Positions 39,570 to 49,398 of a stretch of DNA of 64,000 nt are shown piece by piece. The notes beneath the pieces are model-generated. The model did no database searches. It was not told the DNA's origin and saw nothing but the letters and a program-made list of their open reading frames with translations. The position numbers and the translations under genes were made by a program. Source of the stretch: Duganella flavida. Its GTDB lineage: Bacteria; Pseudomonadota; Gammaproteobacteria; Burkholderiales; Burkholderiaceae_D. The stretch's first letter is position 1. Each line of letters begins with the position of its first letter. The stretch spans positions 20,202 to 84,201 of the forward strand of contig NZ_WWCN01000024.1 in NCBI RefSeq assembly GCF_009857445.1. Reading direction: 5' to 3'.

Positions 39570-41054
39570 ATGGCACCTACACCACAGCAGCCCCGCGTTG
39601 ATACCCGCTCGTCCGACCTCGTAGTCAGGCCTTTCATCGGCGGTCAAACCGTCGAATGCGAGGGCGGCGCGTTACGGGACATCAATCCTTTCGATGGCAG
39701 TACCTATGCGATGGTTCAGCAGGGTGGTCGGTCGGAGATCGTAGCGGCTATCGGCCAAGCGCAGCAAGCGCAGCGCGCTTGGTTTGCCCTCGCACCGAAG
39801 CAGCGCGAAATCATCTTGTTCCAGGTTGCTAGTTCCCTGGAGGAGCGGCGCGAGGAACTCGTCGAAATTCTGATCAATGAAGGTGGCTCTACCGTTGGTA
39901 AAGCTAACTTCGAGGTCGGCGCTGCCGCCGACATGGTGCGCGGCGCGGCGGGGGAGTGCCGCCGGATTTGGGGCGAGACCATGTCGTCGGATGTCGAGGA
40001 CACGCTGTCGTTCACACTGCGCCGGCCGGTTGGCGTGGTTGCTGCCATCCTGCCGTTCAACTTCCCGCTGCTACTGGGGTCGAAGAAAATCGCGTTTGCC
40101 CTGGCTGCTGGCAATGGTGTCGTCATCAAGCCATCGCCGCACACGCCGGTGATTGGCCTGCGTATGGGCGAAATCTTCGAGGCGGCCGGCCTTCCAAAGG
40201 GGCTGGTTAATGTGGTTCCTTCCGACGCTGCTCTGTTCGCCGATACGGTACTCGAGCATCCAGGTGTGGCGATGCTGTCGTTCACTGGCTCCAGTGCCAT
40301 CGGTCGCGAACTGGCTGCGAAGGCGGGTACGCAACTCAAACGCGTGACGCTCGAACTGGGTGGCAAGAGCGCACTCGTGGTGCTGGCAGACGCTGACCTG
40401 GAGCATGCTGTCGATGCTGCCTGCTTTGGCATCTTGATGCACCAGGGCCAGATTTGCATGGCCAACTCCCGGGTGATCGTGGAGCAACCGCTGTACGAGC
40501 GTTTTGTTGAGCGGCTGACTCAGCGCTTCAATGCGGTTCCGCATGGCGACCCTCGCAATCCAGCAAACGTTGTTGGGCCGCTGATCCACGGTGCCAAGGT
40601 AGACCAGCTGAAGGCGCAACTTGCTGAAGCCTGTACCGAAGGTGCCCGGGTGGCATGTGGCGGCAAGGCCGAGGGCAGTGTCTTTGCCCCGACCGTGGTT
40701 GCCGATGTGACCTCCGCCGCCAAGATTTTCGATGCGGAGTGTTTTGGTCCCATCGTCTGCGTAACGCCAGCAGCCGATGCGGCCGAGGCCTTGGCCTTGG
40801 CAAATCAGAGCTCGTACGGCCTGTCGTCCGCCGTGATTACCAACGATCTCGCTAAGGCCATGATGTTCGTCGAAGGTCTCGAAGCTGGCATGGTGCACAT
40901 CAACGAAAGTACCGTCCATGATGAGCCTCTGGTTCCCTTCGGCGGCATCAAGGGAAGCGGCCTGGGGCGCGAGGGCGGTCGTCACTCCATCGAAGCGATG
41001 ACTGAACTCAAATGGGTAACCATGCGCAGTACTCGGCCACACGTCCCATTTTGA
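39570..41054 (+). CDS. NAD(P)-dependent aldehyde dehydrogenase
   Basis: A 494-residue ALDH-superfamily enzyme of the vanillin/salicylaldehyde-type group. Catalytic Cys296 in HQGQICMANS and general base Glu262 in TLELGGKSAL; cofactor region LPFNFPLLLGSKKIAFALAAGNGVVIKPS and GSSAIGREL. It should oxidise an aromatic aldehyde to an acid. It follows the hydrolase gene by 34 bp. Together, hydrolase and ALDH suggest an aldehyde liberated from an ester or made from an alcohol. A possible terminator hairpin is at 41067. Confidence 0.9.
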   Translation: MAPTPQQPRVDTRSSDLVVRPFIGGQTVECEGGALRDINPFDGSTYAMVQQGGRSEIVAAIGQAQQAQRAWFALAPKQREIILFQVASSLEERREELVEILINEGGSTVGKANFEVGAAADMVRGAAGECRRIWGETMSSDVEDTLSFTLRRPVGVVAAILPFNFPLLLGSKKIAFALAAGNGVVIKPSPHTPVIGLRMGEIFEAAGLPKGLVNVVPSDAALFADTVLEHPGVAMLSFTGSSAIGRELAAKAGTQLKRVTLELGGKSALVVLADADLEHAVDAACFGILMHQGQICMANSRVIVEQPLYERFVERLTQRFNAVPHGDPRNPANVVGPLIHGAKVDQLKAQLAEACTEGARVACGGKAEGSVFAPTVVADVTSAAKIFDAECFGPIVCVTPAADAAEALALANQSSYGLSSAVITNDLAKAMMFVEGLEAGMVHINESTVHDEPLVPFGGIKGSGLGREGGRHSIEAMTELKWVTMRSTRPHVPF

Positions 41055-41066
41055 GCTAAAGCAGTT

Positions 41067-41097
41067 CTGGCTCAAGCGATCTTTTTGTGAGAGCCAG
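41067..41097 (+). terminator. Weak hairpin after the aldehyde dehydrogenase gene
   Basis: CTGGCTC (41067-41073) pairs with GAGCCAG (41091-41097) across a 17-nt loop and is followed by GTTTCTTAATTTT. It may attenuate rather than end the transcript, since the next gene is 127 bp away in the same direction. Confidence 0.4.
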
Positions 41098-41180
41098 GTT
41101 TCTTAATTTTGTTGTAAACCGCCGTCGTTTGTGCGGCATCCATTCGCTGGATCGTCCAGTTTTATTTAAAGGAAATTAGC

Positions 41181-41621
41181 ATGCGTAGCACCAATCAACT
41201 GTCCTGGCAATCGCCTTATACCATCCTGACCCTGATCCTTGGTATCGCACTCGTATTTTTGGGCGCGAACTTTATGATCCAACCGCACGAAGGCGCCACG
41301 GGCTACGGCTTGACCGTCGGAAGCATCGACGCCGATGGCCTGCTGCGTGCAAAGGGATTGCGTGACCTGGTCGCCGGCTTGTTCTTCTTCTGCCTGGTGA
41401 CCTTCTCCTCGACGCGCACGGTAGCGCTGTTCATGATGACCTCGACGCTGATTCCGTATGGCGATGCGTTGATCGTGGCCATGACGCCAGGCGCACCTGC
41501 ATATGCTGTGCCGATGCACGCAGGTACGGCAACGTTCATGCTGATTCTCAGCGTGTTGATGCTGCGCCGTGCTTCGCGCAGTGTCGGCGTCGCAGGAACG
41601 GCAGGAGCTGTGTCGGCTTGA
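41181..41621 (+). CDS. DUF4267-like small membrane protein
   Basis: A 146-residue inner-membrane protein with four hydrophobic helices (ILTLILGIALVFLGANFMI; LVAGLFFFCLVTFSS; TVALFMMTSTLIPYGDALIVA; ATFMLILSVLMLRR). The GYGL and RDLVAGL segments fit DUF4267. Role unknown. It has GGAAA before the ATG and lies between the ALDH gene and the outer-membrane/RND set. A similar four-helix protein (DoxX-like) is encoded at the other end of the operon. Confidence 0.65.
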   Translation: MRSTNQLSWQSPYTILTLILGIALVFLGANFMIQPHEGATGYGLTVGSIDADGLLRAKGLRDLVAGLFFFCLVTFSSTRTVALFMMTSTLIPYGDALIVAMTPGAPAYAVPMHAGTATFMLILSVLMLRRASRSVGVAGTAGAVSA

Positions 41622-41803
41622 TTTGGTCTGGTGCGCGGTGGTCGTGATGGCTGCCGCCACCAGATTGTTGTGCTCGTTTCGCGGTTTGACATCTTGGCCG
41701 CGTTGCGCTGATGGTTTCGATCGTAAGAACCTCGCTGGGTGGGCTCGATCACCAGTCCACCTTTCCGTTATAACAGCGCGAAAAGCGCGAATGGAGACAC
41801 GCA

Positions 41804-43489
41804 ATGATGAAACACCTTGTTCGTACCAACGAACGTACGCTGCCATGGCGGCAGACGGCAGTGGTAATGGCTGTACTCAGCGCTTTCGCAGCGCCTGCCT
41901 TTGCCACCGAGATCAACGTCGGGAACGACGATCTCAAAGTTCGCTGGGACACGACGCTAAAATACAGCACGGCGGCACGCGTCAAATCACCGGACTCCGT
42001 TTATTTGGACGCCCACAACGCGAATGGCGACGACGGCGACCGCAACTTCAAGCGTGGCGTGATATCTAATCGACTGGACGTATTCACCGAGCTGGACGCC
42101 ATATGGCAAGACCGCTTCGGTGCCCGTGTCAGCGGCGCGGCGTTTTACGATTCCGTGTATAACAAGTCCAATGACAACCCCGGTTTTGCAGGGGGCGCAT
42201 TCCCGAACAACCTTTCCGCGCCGTACAACGAATTCACCAAGGACGCGCGTGACCGCATGGGGCGCAAGGCCGAATTGCTGGACGCGTTCGTGTTCGGCAA
42301 ATTCGATGCCGGCGATACGCGGTTCGCCTTCCGCGCAGGCCAGCACAGCGTGCTGTGGGGCGAAAGTCTGTTCTTTGGTGCCAATGCGATCGCCGGCGGC
42401 ATGATGCCCGTCGATGTGATCAAGCTGGTATCAGTCCCTGGTACGCAGTTCAAAGAAGCAATTCGGCCAGTGCCGATGATTTCAGGTACGGCGCAAGTCA
42501 CGCCGAACCTTTCGTTCGGCGCCTACTACCAGTTCCAGTGGCAGAAGTCACTTATTCCGCCTGCAGGTAGCTACCTGTCCAATACCGACTTCCTGGACGC
42601 CGGCGGCGAGCAGCTGCTGCTCGGCCCCGCAGGCGCGAACCGCTTGAGCAACCGCGAGCCCAAGAATTCGGGGCAGGGCGGGTTTGAAGTACGTTATCGT
42701 AGCGACGATACCGACTACGGCTTCTACGTCCTCCGCTTCCACGAAAAAACTCCGCAGGTAGTTCCGGTTTTGGCAATCGTACCGCCTTTCGGTCCGTTCC
42801 CAGTGAACTACTACCTGGCCTACAACCAGGACGTGACGGCATACGCGGTTAGCGCGAGCCACAGCTTTGGGCTGTACAACGTGGCGATCGAGGCCGGTGT
42901 TCATAAAAACTCGTCGCTCGCGTCCACGCAAGGTGTGGATGCCAGCGCGCTGGCGCCTCCGGGCGTGATTCCTCAGACTAATGTCACCGGCAACCCCGCG
43001 TATGCGACGGGGCATACCGCGCACGTAAATATCTCCACTTTAGCCACTCTCGATCAGAGCTTCCTCTGGCGCGAGGCCACTCTGCTCGCCGAGATTGCCT
43101 GGAACCGGACGCTGTCGATTACCAAGAACGCAGCTGCTGCAGACCCCAATTCGACGCGCGATGGTGCCGCCTTGCGCTTCGTGCTCGAACCTACGTATCG
43201 CGGCGTCTTCGCCGGAGTCGACCTGGGTGTGCCATTTGGCCTGGGCTGGGCACCCTACGGTTCCCGTCCGCTTGCGGCCGGCAGCCCGTCGGCGTGGATC
43301 CCTCAAGGTGGCGGTGACATGAGCATCGGCCTTAACGGCAGCTTCCGGGATGCCTACAGGTTCACCGTGAACTTCACGCACTACTACGGCAGCAAGGCAC
43401 CGGTGACTTCGCCTTCCAACATTTTCCAATGGAAGCAAACTCTCGGTGATCGCGACTTCGTTTCGGCGTCGCTTCGGTACTCGTTCTGA
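41804..43489 (+). CDS. DUF1302 family outer-membrane protein
   Basis: A 561-residue exported protein with a signal peptide (to about residue 35, ending AAPAFA) and a terminal ASLRYSF aromatic strand, as in outer-membrane barrels. DUF1302 features include EINVGNDDLKVRWDTTLKYSTAARV, DNPGFAGG and the FAFRAGQHSVLWGESLFFGANAIAGGMMPVD segment. It is followed by DUF1329, YCF48-like and RND genes, a set recurring in proteobacteria near steroid, alkane or aromatic pathway genes. I infer that it moves a hydrophobic substrate across the outer membrane. Confidence 0.85.
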   Translation: MMKHLVRTNERTLPWRQTAVVMAVLSAFAAPAFATEINVGNDDLKVRWDTTLKYSTAARVKSPDSVYLDAHNANGDDGDRNFKRGVISNRLDVFTELDAIWQDRFGARVSGAAFYDSVYNKSNDNPGFAGGAFPNNLSAPYNEFTKDARDRMGRKAELLDAFVFGKFDAGDTRFAFRAGQHSVLWGESLFFGANAIAGGMMPVDVIKLVSVPGTQFKEAIRPVPMISGTAQVTPNLSFGAYYQFQWQKSLIPPAGSYLSNTDFLDAGGEQLLLGPAGANRLSNREPKNSGQGGFEVRYRSDDTDYGFYVLRFHEKTPQVVPVLAIVPPFGPFPVNYYLAYNQDVTAYAVSASHSFGLYNVAIEAGVHKNSSLASTQGVDASALAPPGVIPQTNVTGNPAYATGHTAHVNISTLATLDQSFLWREATLLAEIAWNRTLSITKNAAAADPNSTRDGAALRFVLEPTYRGVFAGVDLGVPFGLGWAPYGSRPLAAGSPSAWIPQGGGDMSIGLNGSFRDAYRFTVNFTHYYGSKAPVTSPSNIFQWKQTLGDRDFVSASLRYSF

Positions 43490-43502
43490 ACGGAGACATA
43501 CA

Positions 43503-44861
43503 ATGAATCTGACTTACCAACGCATCGCGGCCACCGCCGCACTCGTCTTTAGTGCAGGCTCGGCAATGGCCACTGCGACGCCTGAAGAAGCAGCACAGCT
43601 CAAGACCACGCTGACCCCCTTCGGTTCCGAGCGTGCCGGCAATAAGGAGGGCACCATTCCTGCATGGACCGGTGCTCCGACTCCTGGTGCCGATATCGTC
43701 AATGGCCGGCGGGGCGACCCGTTCGCCAACGAGAAGCCGCTGTACTCTGTCACCGCCAAGAACTTGGATCAGTACGCTGACAAGGTGAGCGAGGGCTTCA
43801 AGGCAATCATGAAGAAGTACCCGGCGTCGTTCCGTATGGATGTGTACCCAAGCCATCGCACCGCCATAGCGCCACAATGGGTCTACGACAACACGGCTAA
43901 GAACGCCGTCAACGCCAAGCTGGTCGAGGGCGCAGGCGGCCAGATGCCTGAGGGAGCATACGGCGGAATTCCGTTCCCTATCCCGAAATCGGGTGCCGAG
44001 GTGGCATGGAACCATCTCCTGCGCTGGCGTGGAGTATCGAGCAGCAATCACGTGCGCAACTACCAGGTTACGGCCGATGGTCAATGGCTGATGATTGGCG
44101 AGTCGCACTTTGACATCCAGATGCCCTACTACATGCAGGGTGAAGCCGACAAATTCAAAGGCGAGTATTGGATGGTCACCACGAAGACCTTGGGGCCTGC
44201 TATTCGCGTTGGCGAAGCGATTATCGGGCGCCTCACTCTCGATGACGACAAGTCGCAGTCGTGGGTCTATCTTCCTGGTCAGCGTCGGGTGCGCAAGCTT
44301 CCGAATCCTTGCTGCGATACCCCAACGCCTTTCACCGCCGGCATTTCGACGTTCGACGAGATTAACGTCTTCACCGGTCGCACCGGCCGCTTCGATTGGA
44401 AAATCGTTGGGAAGAAGGAGATGCTGATTCCATACAACGGTAATCGATACTTCACGCCTTTAAAGGACAGCGACATGTTCGGGCCAAAGCACCTGAATCC
44501 GGATAGCTTGCGGTGGGAACTACACCGCGTCTGGGTCGTCGATGCGACGTTACGGAATGGTCAGCGCCATACAAGCCCGAAGAATCGTTACTACTTCGAC
44601 GAGGACACCTGGAATGCTGTGATGGCTGAGCGCTACGATGCCAGCGGTGCGCTTACGCGAGTGCCGTTCGCGGTACCGGTCGTGATCACCGAAGGGCAAA
44701 CGACCGAGCAAACGCTGTGGGGTATCTATGACCTGGTTGGCGGCTCGACGTTCATCGCGGGCTTCTACAACGAACGGACCACGCCGTATAAGATCGTGCA
44801 GAAGCCATGGAAGGAATCGCTGTTTACACCTGACGTGATGGCCGGCGAGGGCGTGCGCTAA
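43503..44861 (+). CDS. DUF1329 family periplasmic protein
   Basis: A 452-residue exported protein with a signal peptide ending near SAMATA (residue 21). The family core is visible: PFGSERAGNKEGTIPAWTGAP, PYYMQGEADKFKGEYWMVTTK, QSWVYLPGQRRVRKLPNPCCDTPTP and DVYPSHRTA. DUF1329 proteins are LolA/LolB-like, binding lipid or hydrophobic ligands. It starts 13 bp after the DUF1302 stop and its stop overlaps the next start (TAATG). It probably passes a hydrophobic ligand between the barrel and the RND protein. Confidence 0.87.
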   Translation: MNLTYQRIAATAALVFSAGSAMATATPEEAAQLKTTLTPFGSERAGNKEGTIPAWTGAPTPGADIVNGRRGDPFANEKPLYSVTAKNLDQYADKVSEGFKAIMKKYPASFRMDVYPSHRTAIAPQWVYDNTAKNAVNAKLVEGAGGQMPEGAYGGIPFPIPKSGAEVAWNHLLRWRGVSSSNHVRNYQVTADGQWLMIGESHFDIQMPYYMQGEADKFKGEYWMVTTKTLGPAIRVGEAIIGRLTLDDDKSQSWVYLPGQRRVRKLPNPCCDTPTPFTAGISTFDEINVFTGRTGRFDWKIVGKKEMLIPYNGNRYFTPLKDSDMFGPKHLNPDSLRWELHRVWVVDATLRNGQRHTSPKNRYYFDEDTWNAVMAERYDASGALTRVPFAVPVVITEGQTTEQTLWGIYDLVGGSTFIAGFYNERTTPYKIVQKPWKESLFTPDVMAGEGVR

Positions 44862-45997
44862 TGTCCTACCCGTTCAAGCACCGCCTTGCGGCGGTGGTAC
44901 TTGGGAGCTGCATGGCGTGCGCAGGGTACGCCACCCAGGCAGCTCCCTCGGCTGCGTCGCCGTTCCCAGCGCTGGATCGTCAGGCCGTTCAGGTGCATGC
45001 ACCTGGGCGCGCGGTACTGCTTGCTTCGGCAATGGCTGGAACGCGAGTTGTCGCGGTGGGCGAGCGTGGCATCGTTGCACTATCCGACGATGCAGCAGTG
45101 AGCTGGCGTCAAGCCAAATCGGTACCGGTTGGCGTCACGTTGACTGCGCTTTACTTCGTCGATGCGAAAAAGGGCTGGGCGGTCGGTCACGGCGGGGTCA
45201 TTTTGAAGACCGAAGACGGTGGCGAAACCTGGGTTCGCCAGACTGATGGTCGTGTGCTGGCCAAGCTCGCTCTCAGTGCGGCGCAAGCGCGTGCCGCAAA
45301 GATGCCCGCCGATGCGGCCGTAGCCGCGCAGCTCAGAGCAGCGCAACTGCTGGTTGAAGATGGGCCAGACAAGCCATTGCTGGGTTTGCACTTCGATGAT
45401 GCGAATCATGGCTACGTTGTTGGCTCGTACAACCTGTTCTTCGAAACACGTGATGGTGGTGCTACCTGGGCTTCTTTGATGGATCGGCTCGACAATCCGA
45501 AGGGTTCGCACCTCTACGCGATTGGTGTTCAGGGCAATACGATCGTGATTGCAGGCGAGCAGGGAACCTTATTCCGCTCGCAGGATGCTGGCGCCAGCTT
45601 CAAGCCTTTGGCCAGTCCGTACAAGGGCAGCTGGTTCAGCGTAGTCATGCTGCGCGATAAGTCGCTGGTGTTGGCTGGTTTGCGCGGCAACGCGCTGTAC
45701 TCGTCGGACCAGGGCGACACCTGGTCCCGCATCGAAGGAGCACCGCCGGTCTCGTTTTTCGGTGGCGCTTCGTTGTCCGATGGCGAAGTATTGCTAAGCA
45801 ACCAGGCAGGTCAGATTCTAAAGACGCGCGCAGGTGCACCGTTCACGCAACTTAGCACGCAGTCGCTGCTGCCACTCGCAGGCCTGATGCCTTTGCCCGG
45901 AGGTGGTTTGCTTGCTGTGGGCGTGACTGGTGCCATACGTCTGCCTCCATCTGAATCGAAAAAGCCAGCCGCTTCGAGCGCTGCCATATCAAAGTAA
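44861..45997 (+). CDS. YCF48/BNR-repeat beta-propeller periplasmic protein
   Basis: A 378-residue exported protein (signal peptide ending TQAAPSA, about residue 28). Repeated Asp-box-like motifs mark a beta-propeller: KKGWAVGHGGVILKTEDGGETW, NHGYVVGSYNLFFETRDGGATW and LRGNALYSSDQGDTW. It is related to YCF48/HCF136, known as a photosystem II assembly factor, here in a heterotrophic setting. Its ATG overlaps the DUF1329 stop. The RND gene begins 16 bp after its stop. Likely scaffold or binding protein in the transport set. Confidence 0.82.
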   Translation: MSYPFKHRLAAVVLGSCMACAGYATQAAPSAASPFPALDRQAVQVHAPGRAVLLASAMAGTRVVAVGERGIVALSDDAAVSWRQAKSVPVGVTLTALYFVDAKKGWAVGHGGVILKTEDGGETWVRQTDGRVLAKLALSAAQARAAKMPADAAVAAQLRAAQLLVEDGPDKPLLGLHFDDANHGYVVGSYNLFFETRDGGATWASLMDRLDNPKGSHLYAIGVQGNTIVIAGEQGTLFRSQDAGASFKPLASPYKGSWFSVVMLRDKSLVLAGLRGNALYSSDQGDTWSRIEGAPPVSFFGGASLSDGEVLLSNQAGQILKTRAGAPFTQLSTQSLLPLAGLMPLPGGGLLAVGVTGAIRLPPSESKKPAASSAAISK

Positions 45998-46013
45998 TGA
46001 GCATCTCCAAGCA

Positions 46014-48440
46014 ATGAACATCTCCAACTTACCTAAGCAGCCCGTTGTCAGTGAACTGTCGGCGTTCGATCAATCGTCAGGTTCGTTGATCGAGCGGACG
46101 CTATTCAACCATCGTGGCATTGTCGTCGCCTTGTGCCTCCTGGTCACGATTTTGCTCGGATGGCAGGCGACGCATCTGAAGCTGTCAGCCAGCTTCGAGA
46201 AGACGATTCCGACTAAGCATCCGTTCATCGTCAATTTCCTGGCGCACGAGACTCAGCTCTACGGTCTGGGCAACGCCGTTCGTATCACCGTAGCCAATCC
46301 CAAGGGAACCATCTACGAGTCTGGGTACCAAGAGACGCTGCGTAAGATCAGCGATGAAGTCTTCCTGATGCCGGGCGTGTCACGCCAACAGATGCGTAGC
46401 CTCTGGACGCCGGCAGTGCGCTGGACCGGAGTCACTGAGGAGGGGCTCGAAGGCGGTCCTGTGATCCCCGACGGCTATGACGGTTCCGCAAAAAGCATGC
46501 AAGCGCTTGCCACCAACATTGCACGGTCCGGTGAGATCGGCCAGTTGGTTGCGCTCGATGCCAAGTCGAGCGTGATTTTTGCACCGCTGCTGTCTAAGGG
46601 CTCGGATGGTGAGCCACTGGACTACAACCGGCTGTCACAGCAGTTGGAAGCGCTGCGTGCCAAATATGAGGGGCAGGGCGTTACCGTCCACATCACTGGC
46701 TTTGCCAAGCTCATCGGTGACCTGATTGATGGCATAAGGAGTGTGCTGCTGTTCTTTGGATTGGCGGTGATCATCGCAGCAGCCATGGTGTATTGGTACA
46801 CGCGTTGCTCGCGCTCCGCGTTGCTGGTAGTAGCTAGTTCATTGGTGGCCGTTGTGTGGCAACTCGGCCTGTTGCCGCTACTTGGCTTTGAGTTGGACCC
46901 CTACTCAATCCTGGTGCCTTTCCTGGTGTTCGCTATCGGCATGAGCCACGGCGCACAGAAGATGAACGGCATCATGCAGGACATCGGTCGCGGTACGCAC
47001 AAACTTGTTGCCGCACGCTTTACCTTCCGACGTCTGTTCCTGGCTGGCTTGACGGCGCTGCTGGCCGATGCCGTCGGATTTGCAGTTCTGATGGTGATCG
47101 ACATCCAAGTCATTCGTGAACTTGCCATCGCAGCCTCCCTGGGCGTGGCTGTGCTGATCTTCACCAATTTGATCTTGCTGCCAATCCTGCTCAGCTATGT
47201 CGGCGTCAGCAAGAAGGCGGCTGTGCGCAGCTTACGCACGGAGGATGCCGATGCCTGTGGTGGCGCGAAACATCCGCTGTGGGCCATGCTTGACCGTTTC
47301 ACGCAACCACCTTGGGCGACAGCGGCGCTGATCGTCGGCGCGCTGATGCTTGTTGGCGGCTACGCCGTTAGCACGCGCCTGTCGATTGGCGATCTGGACC
47401 CTGGTGCGCCGGAACTGCGCCCTGGCAGCCGTTATAACGCCGACGTGGCATTCGTCAACGCTGCGTACGGAGCGTCGAGTGACGTGCTGGCAGTGATGGT
47501 GCAGACACCTCCCGGCCAGTGTGCCCAGATAGACACTGTGCTCAAAGTGGACGAACTCGAATGGCAGCTGCGGCAACTTGAAGGTGTGGAGTCTACCAAC
47601 ACTCTGGCGTTGCTGAATCGCCGGGTGCTGACCGGCTTGAACGAGGGCAACCCGAAGTGGTACGAGATGCTGCCTAGCCAAGCGATGGTGAACTCGATTA
47701 CGGCCGGTGCGCCGCGCGGCATGTACGACGAGGCCTGCAAGTTGCTGACGGTCTACGTCTACCTTCGCGACCACAAGGCTGAAACTTTGACTCGAGTGGT
47801 CGACTTCGTGCAAGCTTTCGCGGTCAAAGCTGATACCCCCGACGTCAAGTTCCAACTTGCTGCAGGTTCGGCTGGCATCGAGGCCGCGACCAACATCGTG
47901 GTGAAGGAAGCCTGGCACAAGATGCTGTGGTTGGTATACGGCGCGGTAGTGATTCTCGCGTTCGTTACCTTCCGCTCTTGGCGTGCGGTAGTGGTGGCTG
48001 TTCTGCCCCTGGTTGTCACGTCGTTCCTCGCCGAAGCGCTCATGGTTGCTTTGGGCATCGGTGTGAAGGTGGCAACGCTGCCGGTCATCGCTCTCGGCGT
48101 TGGCATCGGTGTGGACTACGCGCTGTACATCCTGTCCGTGGTGATGGCGCGGATGCGTGAAGGGATGACGCTGTCCGAAGCGTACTACAAGGCGTTGCTG
48201 TTCACCGGCAAGGTCGTGATGCTGACCGGCGTGACGCTAGCGATCGGCGTCATTACCTGGGTGGGCAGCCCTATCAAGTTCCAGGCTGACATGGGCATCC
48301 TGCTTGCGTTCATGTTCCTGTGGAATATGCTCGGCGCGCTTGTCTTGCTACCGGCGCTCGCTTACTTCCTCCTAAAGCCGGAGGCGCGCAGCGGTGAGCC
48401 CGAATTGCAGGAACCTGTGAGCGTCGAAGCATCTCACTGA
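46014..48440 (+). CDS. MMPL/RND-superfamily transporter
   Basis: An 808-residue inner-membrane protein with the HAE3/MMPL two-half layout: TM1 near 43-61 (GIVVALCLLVTILLGW), a large periplasmic loop, five more TM helices (from VLLFFGLAVIIAAAMVYWY), a second loop (about 460-640), and the last helices from MLWLVYGAVVILAFVTF. Conserved GIGVDYALYILS sits in the second TM half. Unlike HAE1 pumps it has no partner fusion protein gene. I start at ATG 46014; the longer frame from 45930 overlaps the upstream gene. It completes the DUF1302-DUF1329-YCF48 set. Confidence 0.87.
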   Translation: MNISNLPKQPVVSELSAFDQSSGSLIERTLFNHRGIVVALCLLVTILLGWQATHLKLSASFEKTIPTKHPFIVNFLAHETQLYGLGNAVRITVANPKGTIYESGYQETLRKISDEVFLMPGVSRQQMRSLWTPAVRWTGVTEEGLEGGPVIPDGYDGSAKSMQALATNIARSGEIGQLVALDAKSSVIFAPLLSKGSDGEPLDYNRLSQQLEALRAKYEGQGVTVHITGFAKLIGDLIDGIRSVLLFFGLAVIIAAAMVYWYTRCSRSALLVVASSLVAVVWQLGLLPLLGFELDPYSILVPFLVFAIGMSHGAQKMNGIMQDIGRGTHKLVAARFTFRRLFLAGLTALLADAVGFAVLMVIDIQVIRELAIAASLGVAVLIFTNLILLPILLSYVGVSKKAAVRSLRTEDADACGGAKHPLWAMLDRFTQPPWATAALIVGALMLVGGYAVSTRLSIGDLDPGAPELRPGSRYNADVAFVNAAYGASSDVLAVMVQTPPGQCAQIDTVLKVDELEWQLRQLEGVESTNTLALLNRRVLTGLNEGNPKWYEMLPSQAMVNSITAGAPRGMYDEACKLLTVYVYLRDHKAETLTRVVDFVQAFAVKADTPDVKFQLAAGSAGIEAATNIVVKEAWHKMLWLVYGAVVILAFVTFRSWRAVVVAVLPLVVTSFLAEALMVALGIGVKVATLPVIALGVGIGVDYALYILSVVMARMREGMTLSEAYYKALLFTGKVVMLTGVTLAIGVITWVGSPIKFQADMGILLAFMFLWNMLGALVLLPALAYFLLKPEARSGEPELQEPVSVEASH

Positions 48441-48522
48441 TATGTTGAGAATTACCTATCACGCAGCTGTTGAAGCGAAATATCGCTTCAACACTGCTGC
48501 ACACATCTGACGGAGGCCAAAC

Positions 48523-49398
48523 GTGGCTAGAATTATTGGCGGCATCGGAACATCCCACGTTCCGACCATTGGCGTCGCGTATGACAAGGGCAAGCAAGAG
48601 GATCCGGCTTGGACTCCACTGTTTGAAGGTTACAAGCCGGTGGCAGCGTGGCTCGCGGAGAAGAAGGTCGATGTGCTCGTGTTCTTCTATAACGACCACT
48701 GCACCACCTTCTTCTTCGACCTCTATCCCACTTTTGCAATCGGGGTAGGTGAGAAATTCCCTATCGCTGACGAAGGTGCCGGATTGCGCAATCTGCCGCC
48801 CCTGCGTGGCAATGTCGACTTCCAGGCACACATTGCGGAGTCGCTCGTCAACGACGAGTTCGACCTCACCGTTTTCCAGGAAAAGCCAATTGACCACGGG
48901 TGCGCTGCGCCGTTGCCGCTGCTCTGGCCGCACGAACCCGATTGGCCAGGCACGATAGTGCCAATCGCGATTAACGTGCTCCAATACCCGTTGCCGACAG
49001 CTCTTCGCTGCTATCGCCTCGGATTGGCCGTCCGTCGTGCGATCGAGTCCTACCCCGAGGACCTTCGCGTCGTGGTTGTGGGTACTGGTGGCTTGTCGCA
49101 TCAGATCCACGGAGAGCGCACCGGTTTCAATAATACCGAATGGGACATGGAGTTCCTGGACTTGCTCGAGAACGACCCGGCAAAGCTGCTTCAAATGACG
49201 CACGCTGACTATGTCCGACTGGGCGGCGCTGAAAGTGTTGAGCAGATCATGTGGTTGTCGATGCGGGGCGCGCTGGGCAATCGCATCCGCAAGCTGCATC
49301 AAAACTACTATCTTGCGACGACCACGGCGATGACAGTGGTTCTCTATGAAGACGACGATGGTCAGGGCGAGTTGTTAGCCTTCGGGGAGGCCGCATGA
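48523..49398 (+). CDS. ligB: LigB-type extradiol dioxygenase, catalytic subunit (protocatechuate/gallate 4,5-type)
   Basis: Fe(II) ring-cleavage enzyme of 291 residues. It has His12 in GTSHVPTIG, His59 in FYNDHCTTFFFD, and the GTGGLSHQIHG catalytic region near residue 190, matching protocatechuate 4,5-dioxygenase beta subunits. The start is GTG 48523, preceded by GGAGGCC. The partner gene overlaps its stop (49395). Order is large then small subunit, the reverse of ligAB and of the first operon here, and the same order as in fused gallate dioxygenases. Neighbouring gallate-branch enzymes favour gallate or a trihydroxylated substrate. Confidence 0.87.
   Translation: MARIIGGIGTSHVPTIGVAYDKGKQEDPAWTPLFEGYKPVAAWLAEKKVDVLVFFYNDHCTTFFFDLYPTFAIGVGEKFPIADEGAGLRNLPPLRGNVDFQAHIAESLVNDEFDLTVFQEKPIDHGCAAPLPLLWPHEPDWPGTIVPIAINVLQYPLPTALRCYRLGLAVRRAIESYPEDLRVVVVGTGGLSHQIHGERTGFNNTEWDMEFLDLLENDPAKLLQMTHADYVRLGGAESVEQIMWLSMRGALGNRIRKLHQNYYLATTTAMTVVLYEDDDGQGELLAFGEAA

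Noticed and set aside
37850..39637. 595-codon minus-strand frame opposite the CocE-like gene
   Set aside because: A by-product of GC-rich codon use in the real hydrolase gene; no start context or protein signature.
45930..46013. N-terminal extension of the RND protein
   Set aside because: The added residues overlap the upstream gene and are not membrane-like; the ATG at 46014 is better.
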